Assembly: GCF_011397635.1 (NCBI RefSeq)
Contig: NC_064764.1
Location: forward strand, 42,274,955 to 42,338,954
Reading direction: 5' to 3'
DNA from: Epinephelus fuscoguttatus
Taxonomy: Eukaryota > Chordata > Actinopteri > Perciformes > Serranidae
DNA length: 64,000 bases
Position 1 is the stretch's first letter. The number at the start of each line of letters is the position of its first letter. This document shows positions 55,285 through 64,000 of the stretch, piece by piece. The position numbers and the translations under genes are program-made. The notes under the pieces are model-generated. The model was not told the DNA's origin, ran no database searches, and saw only the letters and a program-made list of their open reading frames with translations.

Positions 55285-55934
55285 AGCCCCTTTTACACTG
55301 CCAGATTTTCGGCGAATGTTGGGCCGTTTTGCCGGCAAGCTGCGAGCGTTTAGACACACAGAGCTGGATTGGCGAGTTGATCCGAGGTGCCCAATTTTCC
55401 ACCTCGTAGGGTAGACATATTGGTGGAACCTTTTTGGTTTAAACAGACCGAGGCGGCCTTCTGCAACAGGAGGGGCTGTTGAAGATTTGTGGGAGGAGCT
55501 GTTGATGACGCCGCACACACGAGTCACTGGCGGTGGATAAACAGGAAACAGCTGATAGCAGGAATTAGCGAGCAGCTAGTAGCAAGAGGGAAACACAAAC
55601 CTGACAGACACTGTAAAGATGAGCAACTGGGGAGACAAGGGATTGCGCGCCCTCCTTGTCCTCGCAAACGAAGAGGCCATTAACCGTCAGATGACGGGGA
55701 CGGTGAAGGACGGGCCGACTTATGAGAGAATCGCCGAAGGACTGACCAGCCGCGGCTTCCCTCCCACGTCACTGTTTACGTCACACGCTGAGCTACACGT
55801 TTTGTTACTTGCTCACGCCCCCCATTGCCCCGAAAAAGGCACATTCTGTATAAACAGAAGTAGGTAGGCGGCATTTTGCTGCACTCCCCGATTTTGTTTT
55901 TATACTGCCACACAGTTCCTATCTAAAAAGGGCT
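55285..55934 (+). mobile_element. DNA transposon copy with Myb/SANT-like reading frame, copy 1
   Basis: A 650-bp element with inverted ends AGCCCCTTTTACACTGCC and the inverse of AGCCCTTTTT. An ORF (55619-55867, 82 aa) begins M-S-N-W-G-D-K-G and includes A-L-L-V-L-A-N-E-E-A-I and Y-E-R-I-A-E-G-L-T-S-R-G-F-P, matching the pattern of the Myb/SANT-like DNA-binding domain (Myb_DNA-bind_4), as in accessory proteins of PIF/Harbinger-type elements. The frame ends soon after the domain and no transposase is present, so it is nonautonomous. Copy 2 is inverted at 62955-63554. Confidence 0.7.
55619..55867 (+). pseudogene. Myb/SANT-like domain fragment (transposon-borne)
   Basis: 82-aa reading frame with W in NWGDK, then a typical YERIAEGL helix and GFPPTS turn. 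The downstream third helix is short or altered (SLFTSHAELHVLL). Together with the identical-length frame in the inverted copy (63219-62971), which differs at about six positions, it shows the domain is an inherited part of the element. Function as a DNA binder is doubtful without the full domain. Confidence 0.5.
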
Positions 55935-55935
55935 C

Positions 55936-56032
55936 GTGTGTGCAGATGAACAGCGTTTGGCTTCGCCTGGAGATCCCTGCCGTCCGAATGCTGGCGGGGA
56001 GGGGAAGCCAAACACCGTTCATCTGCACACAC
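55936..56032. repeat. 97-bp inverted repeat (hairpin)
   Basis: GTGTGTGCAGATGAAC with GTTTGGCTTC at the left is mirrored by GAAGCCAAAC with GTTCATCTGCACACAC at the right, about 30 bp per arm with one or two mismatches, over a loop of about 40 bases. It abuts the right end of the transposon at 55934. Confidence 0.75.
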
Positions 56033-56049
56033 TGCGATGACACACAGCT

Positions 56050-56450
56050 GCAGTGTAACGTGTGCTCACCTAATTTCTGATCCAGATGTTCAGAAGGTTT
56101 TCACCGGGGGCGTAAATGTCTGTAGAAGTCTCTAACTGTCCAAAACAAACAGACACTGCTAACTGCAGTGGTTGACATGAAAAACTTCTTCTTGGTTGAA
56201 AAAAACACTTTAGTGCCTTAAAACCTGCTGGAAACAGTAACATGTTGTTTACAACAATTATTTGTGTTGTGTGTTGGTCTGTCACAGTGCTCTGCAGCTT
56301 GGCAGGCGCTGAGGTGACTCACTAAAGTCAGCTCATATACTGTGTCACTTTAGTAATGTTGACATGATACGTGTGAAACGTACAGCTGTAACATATTCGT
56401 GGTTTGCAGACACGTACGTTAACATTTTCTCCTGGCAACTGCCCTGAATT
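56050..56450 (+). repeat. Interspersed repeat, copy 2
   Basis: Related to 22255-22715 through GTGTCACTTTAGTAATGTTG, ATGATACGTGTGAAACGTAC and GGTTTGCAGACACG. Class unknown. The DNA after it (56450-58250) shows nothing I can name. Confidence 0.45.
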
Positions 56451-58254
56451 GACAAAACATTGGCAGTAACATCAGTTTCTGAAATGAGCATCACTTTGTG
56501 CCGAAGGGATTTCCAGTGTCCGCAGCACCAGAGTTGAACTCATGTGGGAGTTCAAAGTGCTGATGCAGGATATGAGCAACTCTTAAAGGGCTTTTAAGAC
56601 TTCTCCCTCTCACCATGGTTCAAAATCACAATAGTCTCAAAGCCTCAGAACATTCTGTGCCTTGCTTCTGCCTGCTGAAGAGCTCTTGACTTGAGCCACT
56701 GACTCAGACGATGCTCCACCTAACCAGTTCCTCTGCATCACCTGACTGACACGTAGTGATTACTGCGGCCGCACTGTCAGGTGACAACAACAGTAACAAC
56801 ACAGTGACAACATCAGCGTCTCCAGGCAGCTCAAGAATTAAAGACCACAAGTTATATCATGCCAGGGAGTTACTCAACTTATCTTGTGATCCTGATTCAC
56901 CAGCAGTCAGTGGTGTTTGGGGTTGTGTTTGCCTTGTTTAACCCTTTGAAACCTGGAGTGACGTCACTGTTCTCGTGCTGTTTACAGACGCCTTTTACAA
57001 GTATGTACACCTTTGAACCCTGAGCTAATTTTTGTCAAAAACACGGGGGGAGAGGCAGTTAGATACATGGTAAGAAATGTCCCACAAATTGCAAAAAAAC
57101 TAGAAAAATATTTTAAAATTGGGGGAAAAAGAAAAAAAGCTTGAAAAAATATTATTATAATTATTATTATTACACTTTAAATTTCTGTTACTGAATTCCA
57201 GATCATTTCCTTGTTTGTTTGTTTTTAACTTTATTTTTTAACTAATTTCTTTCAAACTTTTGGGTCATTCCTTCTTTCATTGCTTGCTGCCGTCTCCCCA
57301 TGTTTCTACAAGAAATCAATCCAGTTTGCTCAGGTGTCAGAGGGTTAAAACAAAGTGTGTCACATCATATCTGCTGCCCTCAGTGAGTGTTATATACGTC
57401 TCACTGACTCTGTAAGGTAAAATAATCTCGTCACATCTGTAAAGTTAATGCTCAACTTTATGCTCACAGCTGATTCTGCCTCAGAGTCACATCTCAGGTC
57501 AGAGCAGCTCTCACAAATTGTGTTAAACAATGCTGTGACCTTGTTATAAAGGACCCTACATGACACGCTGAGGCTGCAACAGGCTCCACTGTTGTCTGTG
57601 TACAACACAAGCTCTCAGTCTAACCTGCCAGAGGGGGAAACGCTCCCTAAAGGCAGAGACTGTTGATGATCAACAACACAGAAGTTTCCGTGCAGTAGAG
57701 TCTTAAGATCAGGCCATATGTGGTGCAGTCATGGAGTAGTGAGTCTACATGATGTGCTCAGGGTGTGACAGGCGTATGCTGATGTTGCAGAATGTGTCAG
57801 AGAGCTGATCCACACATTTAAGTGTGAAGTTGTAAAGCTTGTAAGTCCTGCTCGCAGCAGCCGGCCTCCAGGGCGTCTCTGAAATACACACTGCTGTTTG
57901 AAAGTTTAAAATCTCCTGCCACAAAAGCTTGGTCCAGTCAGACCGCTGAGAGGACTGCGTTTTATTTTTTAAGTGGTCTTTGATGCTTTTAGGTTGCAGA
58001 AAGTCGTCTTTATAAATATTTCATGTGAAAGGTTTGTTTGTACACAGAGAACAAAACTCTGTACAGTGGTTCGACCAGAAAGAGACGGAGACTCCTCTGA
58101 GCAACAGCTGAGTAAGAGCACAAGAAAGAAACAGGTCCATGTTTGAGTGACTACGGTTATTAATGCCTGAGGGGAAATTCAGTTTTTTCAGTGCATACAC
58201 ACACATGCACGAACAGGACCTGTACATACATTAAATGGAAAGATATCAGAGCGA

Positions 58255-58590
58255 GGGAAGGGATGCACGATGTTGGACTTTTTGCCGATTCGCTGATATG
58301 TAACAACTCATTCGGCCGATAACCAGTGCCGATATATATATATATACACTTATTTTCCACCTAGTGTCAGTGATCATCATCAAGTCTCTTCTGTAGTGCG
58401 TTAACATCATATTATACACACAGACTCTGATGGTGACGGCCCACCAGCAGATGGAGACATGAAATACCGTTCAGTGTCTGTGATATTCAGTCATTGTGCT
58501 AAATAAGAAAAAGCATGTTGGCTGATTCTGATCATTAAATTCAATGCCGATATAAGTCAATACCGATGACGTAATGATATTATTGTGATT
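58255..58590. mobile_element. Partial hAT-like MITE with CCGATA repeats
   Basis: Starts GGGATGCACGATGTTGGACT and holds CGGCCGATAACCAGTGCCGA plus a (TA)n run. Later text ATGCCGATATAAGTCAATAC continues it. The right end is missing, apparently replaced by or cut at the SINE at 58594. Confidence 0.5.
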
Positions 58591-58593
58591 CCC

Positions 58594-58746
58594 AAAGCGA
58601 GGTGCCTGCCTTGGACAGGCACTCTGAGCAGTTGGGCGACCTGGCACCTCTCCAGCCAGCAGTCCACGCTTCATATTTGGGACTTTAACTGGTGACCCTC
58701 TGGTTCCCAACCCAAGTCCCTATGTACTGAGCCACTGCCGCTCCTC
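58594..58746 (-). mobile_element. tRNA-derived SINE
   Basis: On the minus strand it reads GGAGCGGCAGTGGCTCAGTA with a polymerase III A-box, then about 40 bases on GGTCACCAGTTAAAGTCCC as a B-box. A short tail follows. The head matches the widespread fish SINE with GGGACTTGGGTTGGGAACC. No tRNA function expected. Confidence 0.75.
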
Positions 58747-58939
58747 ATGGCTACAGAACACGGACGTTTGACTAATATTTCTGTTCACATGCAGCCGTGC
58801 ATACTCTGATTTATGTGCCATAACATTGTTCATCACATCAAAATATAGGAAAGTGGAACAGCTGCAGTCGCCTGTCGTTTTGCTTGTTTGCATCAAAATA
58901 AGATCATGTCAAAGTTTTCACTGGTTTAACTGAATGAAC

Positions 58940-59068
58940 TCAGCCTTCCTCTTTCATGACCTCTTCCACCTTCTTGAAATGTTCGCTGTTGAGACATTTG
59001 CACATTTCCAAACACCTGCTGATATCCAAGTCTTTCACAATGTTGGTTAAGTAGTTGTGTTTCTTCTT
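58940..59068 (-). other. Candidate terminal exon of unknown gene or pseudogene
   Basis: On the minus strand CATTTCTGGGCAG precedes a 43-codon frame: K-K-K-H-N-Y-L-T-N-I-V-K, then D-L-D-I-S-R-C-L-E-M-C-K, C-L-N-S-E-H-F-K-K, V-E-E-V-M-K-E-E-G and stop. Its composition is protein-like and unlike surrounding DNA. I do not recognise the family, and it could be a retrocopy end or chance. It lies in slc49a4 intron 1 on the opposite strand. Confidence 0.25.
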
Positions 59069-60082
59069 CTGCCCAGAAATGTGGGTTTCTCTTTGGACAT
59101 GCACCTCTAAGCTTATCTATATCAGCCTTGCAAGCTGTTTGTGAGTTGGTTTGTGTGCAATGTATCCATGACAACGGACAGAGCAGACCATAAACAGATA
59201 AGAGGCTGTATGTCCCAAACTGTGGTAAAAAAACCCAACTGAGAGTCATGTTATGAATGTGCTGTATGCATGTCCAAATAATGCTGTTAACAGTGTTCCC
59301 ACGGTCATGGAAAAACCTGTAAAAGTCACGTAATTTCACAGTCACATTTTCCAGGCCTGGAAAAGTCATGGAAAGTTCTGGAAAAGTCCTGAAATCTTGT
59401 TGTGTGTAATGCAGTCATTACAGTAACCTTCCATTATAACCTTAATGTGACATAAAGGTGAATTTATTTTCTGTAGCTGACGACGTAATGTGGCTCTAAT
59501 AGAAGTCGATGTGTGACAAAGTTTTGTGTACCATCACGTACGTTTCTTCATTTCCTCCCTGTGCTCCGTCTCTCCTTCCGTGTACGCCACCCAGCTGACA
59601 TTATGTTTAAATAGAGTTTCAATCTGACATGTTTGAAAAATGCCGGACAAGTGGGGTAAGGGAAGAAATGAGCAAAATGGGTTCCTGAAAACTGCTGGAA
59701 AAGTTTTGAATCTTTCTCCATGAAAATTTGGAACCTGAATAACCAAAAAGGCTTGATGCAGAATATCTGAACAGAATATGCTGTTTACATGACCTGCATC
59801 TGCATATTCAGAATAATGGAATATAAGCGTGCAGGCACGTGCACAGACAGACCCAGGTGGTGCACAGGCACCTGCCCTTTTGGCCTCTGACTACATAGGT
59901 GCCATTTTGCAAGAGGTTTTTTTTTTTCTCATTTCTTTTTCTTATTTTATATTTTATTTTGCGTTTGGTCCTCAGCATCAGTTCTCAGTTAAAAGCATGT
60001 TGCATTCGGGTTTTAATTCTTTGAGATAGTAAAAAGTAAAATATGTGCTGCTGTATGTAACTTAATTTTCTTATTTATAATA

Positions 60083-60835
60083 CCTAGTCCATACCCACTG
60101 AGTGCACAGCTGCCCACGTACAGTTTCACATGGTGTGTGTTTGGGATACAGGTCATAGGAAACTGCAGATTAAATAGTCAACTGAACCCATTAAGAAGAG
60201 CAATGTATTCAGAAAGAGTGTTTGTGAGTTTGATAGTACGATTGCTTTATTGAAAGTACAGTAGTACCATTGCCAATAGTGGGATAGTTAGTGGGCTAAA
60301 ACTGTACATTAGTAGTTGAGGCAACACGTTGAAAGGCAGATAGTTAAAGTCATTGCCTTATAGAAGCTCAGTTTTAGTAAGTTTTCCAACTTTTGCCAAG
60401 AGGGAACTTTAGATATTGCTCCCTAGATTATGTTCACCCAGTTTCATGCAGATCGCTCAAACTTCCTAGGAAGAGATCCATTTGAAGTGTTTTTCAAAAA
60501 ATTCAAAATGGTGGAAAATCTATATAAGCGGAAGTTATGGGTTCTTGAGGCAAATGTGTTCCTCATGAGGAGAGGCATCTCTGTGCAAAGTTTCATGTCT
60601 CTACCACATACGGGGCATGAGATATGCCCATTCAAAGTTTGACATTTCAATGGGTTGCTATAGAGCCCCCCTTTGGCCAACTGATGTAATATTGCTTCAT
60701 TGGCATCCTCCCATGACCCTCTACCACTGTGCCAAATTTCACATGGATTGACCAAGTCAGTGAGGAGAAAAACATGGAACAGAGATGCAGACACAGATTA
60801 TATAGTGAGATAAGGAGTCTGCACTTTTTCTTGAC
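60083..60835 (-). mobile_element. Unclassified interspersed element, copy B (inverted)
   Basis: Reverse-complement relative of 51168-52202. It lacks the inner ~470 bp and extends further at the other end (60665-60835, with GTGCCAAATTTCACATGGAT). Protein-like ORFs here are shadows. Confidence 0.75.
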
Positions 60836-61370
60836 TCGAGCTCCACCTCCAAAAAATGTTGGCGCTAACATGGGGCTGTTAGTGTGCGTGATGATGTAGG
60901 TTGTGTCAAGTACAAGTGATGCCTCATTACAGGGGTCAGTAACCTTTACTATCAAAAAGCTCATTTTGCCCCCAAACAAACAAAATTATGAATTAATGTG
61001 TTAAAACAAAAGATAAAGTATCAAATTCTCAGACGACAAGAGAAAGTTTGATATTGTAGCCTGATTAATGACCTGAACAGACCAAACTGATGTCTGCAAC
61101 CTGACTCGTTGACTAATTGTTTCAATACTAGTAATGTTTGCTGAGACAAATATGTCTTTGTCAACACTGACATTGTTTCTACGTTCACCGTGAGAGCTGC
61201 TGCAAACAGCTAAAGTCTCCTGAACTGGATCAGCCTGTTGGGTGTTCTGTGCCTCATCCAAGGACACCTCCCCGACCCCTGCAGGCCTCCACTGCCTCAG
61301 GCTGTTTTACAGAGGAACATCCAAAGCATTTAAAAATCTGTTAAAAGTCTTCTCTTCTAATTAACCAACC

Positions 61371-61833
61371 CAGGGGTCTGCAACCTTTATTAAAAGAGAC
61401 ATTTTAGACAAAACAGAAAGAGAGACAAAAGATGCCTGGAGCCACTAAGACATACTTGAGCCTTATAATGAACGTAACAGAGTTTAAGTCTGAATTAACC
61501 AACAGGACTAAATGAGCATTTATTAATATGTTTTAACACAGCCTGGCCACTCTGCAGTGGCTTCGTATGATTATTTGTCCACGCACCATTAAATTCTCAT
61601 TTATTTCCCAATTTTTGGATTCAGAATTTATCACTAGTTTAACCAGGGAGACTCAGACCAGCCACTGATGTTGAGGTTTGGCTACATTTAGAGGAGCTGG
61701 CACCAGGACGCACACTGACGAACCACATGTTAGTTGATGAAACGTTAAAACAGTTTTTTACTGTTTGGAGAATTTAAGAATCTCTTTCGGCCTGCATCAG
61801 TGATGAATGAAAAGCTGCATGTTGCTGACCCCT
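61371..61833. mobile_element. hAT-like MITE with CAGGGGTC ends
   Basis: CAGGGGTCTGCAACCTTTAT at the left, GTTGCTGACCCCTG at the right. Same family as 17227-17767. A left end of another copy starts at about 60929. Confidence 0.65.
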
Positions 61834-62954
61834 GTGTGACCCTACAGAGACACCTGTGAAACCCAAATGTAGCACAACCAGCTCCCTGCTGTCTCTGACA
61901 GTGTTAACAAAAGGCAGTGATTATATCAGCGTCATCATGTGACGATCATCTTCTCTAAATCAAACTAACAAAGGAATAAAAGTTTCTCTGATTCAGCTCC
62001 GACTGAAGTTTAAACTGGTCTTGATTTGAAAAGAAGGAAACAGCTGACAGAAAACTGATATTCTGTCAATTAAAAGTCTTGTTGGTGACACGTGTCAACA
62101 TGTGATGTAGCAGGACACAGCGTGGAAACGATGGACAGACTGACACACACTCTTAGCACGCACCATGAGGCAATATTGGCATGTTGTGACGTGTATCTCC
62201 AGTCGGGGATCAATGAGATGCGTACCACCCCAGTCTGGTGAAACTGGTGTGAGTCAAAGCTTTGGTAAATAACAGCTGACATGGACAGAAAGGAAAAAGG
62301 GAAATGGAGAGAGTTTCCTCTAATGGACGTCATGTGGCCGAAACTGAGACTCTAGAGTTTATAGAGAGGAGCTTTGTCCCAACAAATCACTGTCACACAG
62401 GCCAGATTAAAACTGGAATTTTTTTCACATGTAGAGTTATATATACCACTTTCACTAAGCTGCCAGTTTATTAGGTACACCTAGGTAGACCTCTTGTATT
62501 AAACAGTCTAACAGCTCTACACACTACATCCTCCAGAATGATCAAACAACCAAATCAACATCTTGAAAACAGTTTTAAAAAACTAAAATAATAAAACCTT
62601 GAAGAAATGATTTATTGTTGAAAAGGCTGTTGGTTGCTGACAGGTTGCTAAATGAGACCACAGATCGTCATGGAGCCAAATATGGCTTTACAGTCATGAC
62701 TGTGATGGAGTTTGATTATTGCCTAACGTTAACTTTTTACTTCTGCCGATTCCTACTTTTTCAGACAAGATGGCGGTGGGCTCAGACGTAGCGGCCGAGA
62801 GCCCGTAAACTAAACTGTGTTTTGTTGTTGTTTTTGATTGTACTCTGGGAATTCCAGCTGAGTACATCAAACCTGATCCAATACACCCGACTGTCACTGA
62901 TGCACATCGGGGCAACATAACAACAGTTAGTGTTCATTTGTGAACATTATCAGC
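61834..62954. other. slc49a4 intron 1, unassigned
   Basis: CACTTTCACTAAGCTGCCAG and TTTATTAGGTACACCTAGG near 62448-62485 echo the repeat end at 32434-32455. CAAGATGGCGGTGGGCTC near 62767 is a lone YY1-like word. Nothing else recognised. Confidence 0.35.
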
Positions 62955-63554
62955 AGCAGCAAAATGCCGCCTACCTACTTTTGTTTATACAGAATGTGCC
63001 TTTTTCGGGGCAATGGGGGGCGTGAGCAAGTAACAAAACGTGTAGCTCAGCGTGTGACGTAAACAGTGACGTGGGAGGGAAGCTGCAGCTGGTCAGTCCT
63101 TCAGTGATTCTCTCGTAAGTCGGCCCGTCCTTCACCGTCCCCGTCATCTGACGGTTAATGGCCTCTTCGTTTGCGAGGACAAGGAGGACGCGCAATTCCT
63201 TGTCTCCCCAGTTGCTCATCTTTACAGTGTCTGTCAGGTTTGTGTTTCCCTCTTGCTACTAGCTGCTCGCTAATTCCTGCTATCAGCTGTTTCCTGTTTA
63301 TCCACCGCCAGTGACTTGCACGTGCGGCGTCATCAACAGCTCCTCCCACAAGTCATCAACAGCCCCTCCCGTTGCAGAAGGCCGCCTCAGTCTATTTAAA
63401 CTAAAAGGGTTCCACCAATATGTCTACCCTACGAGGTGGAAAATTGGGCACCTCGGATCAACTCGCCAATCCGGCTCTGTGTGTCTAAACGCTCGCAGCT
63501 TGCTGGCAAAATGGCCCAACATTCGCTGAAAAATCTGGTGTGGTAAAAGGGGCT
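62955..63554 (-). mobile_element. DNA transposon copy with Myb/SANT-like frame, copy 2 (inverted)
   Basis: Reverse-complement relative of 55285-55934 with the same AGCCCCTTTTACCAC end at 63554. The other end is truncated at about 62955. The 82-aa frame (63219-62971 minus) is kept with a handful of substitutions. Confidence 0.7.
63219..63219 (-). other. Start of the second Myb/SANT-like frame
   Basis: Marks the ATG of the 82-aa frame of copy 2 (63219 down to 62971). It differs from copy 1 at, for example, residue G8 (E), A11 (V), R45 (C) and R80 (K). Both copies retaining the frame suggests recent spread or a shared source. Confidence 0.4.
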
Positions 63555-64000
63555 ATTAGTTTGCCACAGAGCTTAATTTCTGCAATAATCCAAAATCCAA
63601 TGGAAAAACTCCTGTTGGCTTTTTGTTGAGGGAAACAGGGTGATGCTAACTTCAGCGTACAAAAACCATTCCTGCAGCTCTCTATCAGCCCCCTCATTTT
63701 ACGCCCCTGGCTCACAAAACTTTACAGGTGTGTAGTTGAGATTAAAATAAAGGTCGAGATTAAAGATGCATGTGTACCGAGCAAGGAGGCCAAAAGTAGG
63801 GAGTAGGAAGCAGGGAAGGAGCCATTGTTCTCCACTCTACGCCCCTGATTCACATTCGTTTTAAGGTGTGGATAGGGTTGCAGTGATGTACTGGTTTTAA
63901 GGTGTACTGTGATATAAAAGTTGACGGCTATCAGACCATGTACGTTTGCTTATTTATGATATTTACTGGACATTGAATCTCTCCTTTATTTGAGTTATTT
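63555..64000. other. Window end, slc49a4 intron 1
   Basis: A MITE-like left end GGGTTGCAGTGATGTACTGG begins near 63878 and runs out of the window. Otherwise nothing recognised. Confidence 0.35.

Noticed and set aside
58594..58746. tRNA gene on the minus strand
   Set aside because: A- and B-box-like words are present, but no cloverleaf can be formed; it is a SINE head.
53599..64000. Later exons of slc49a4
   Set aside because: I scanned the translated frames for the conserved second-exon text of SLC49A4 and found none; intron 1 is long in other vertebrates.

Overview
This window is vertebrate nuclear DNA, most likely from a teleost (ray-finned) fish. It holds spliced genes with GT-AG introns, dense (CA)n/(GT)n microsatellites, and a repeat load of short TTAA-flanked and hAT-like MITEs, tRNA-derived SINEs, a Rex3/RTE-like LINE tail and an L2-like LINE tail. 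I cannot name the species.

Three protein-coding genes are supported. (1) slc15a2, the PepT2-type proton/oligopeptide cotransporter, lies on the + strand from 1365 to 26592. Its 22 coding exons all keep frame and give 703 aa. (2) hspbap1, a JmjC-domain protein, lies on the - strand with seven coding exons between 50292 and 30918 (482 aa) and a probable noncoding first exon ending at 52960. It is tail-to-tail with slc15a2. (3) slc49a4 (dirc2), a lysosomal MFS transporter, is on the + strand. Only its first coding exon (53304-53598) is inside the window, and the rest of the window is its intron 1. hspbap1 and slc49a4 are head-to-head over a GC-rich interval of about 340 bp that carries two opposed YY1/TISU-type motifs and looks like a bidirectional promoter. 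The three genes are not an operon or a pathway. They are a syntenic block (human SLC15A2, HSPBAP1 and SLC49A4 all lie on 3q21).

Region by region: 1-1364, 5' flank with a LINE-like tail and microsatellites. 1365-26592, slc15a2, with introns holding a 33-bp minisatellite (9118-9927), several MITEs, LINE and SINE fragments and long AT-rich low-complexity DNA. 26593-30917, convergent intergenic DNA with a THAP-domain relic, a possible conserved noncoding element and a TAAATCT-type array. 30918-52960, hspbap1 with long, MITE-rich introns and several stretches that look like conserved noncoding elements. 52961-53303, shared promoter. 53304-64000, slc49a4 exon 1 and intron 1, with two inverted copies of a transposon carrying a Myb/SANT-like reading frame and an inverted copy of a second repeat family.

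I found no convincing wholly new biological system. The most unusual signals are three exons whose 3' splice sites are built on TG repeats (one is also followed at once by a CA repeat), opposed AT-rich arrays flanking slc15a2 exon 2, the two-sided YY1/TISU promoter with an upstream ORF on each side, and a few unidentified candidate exons.
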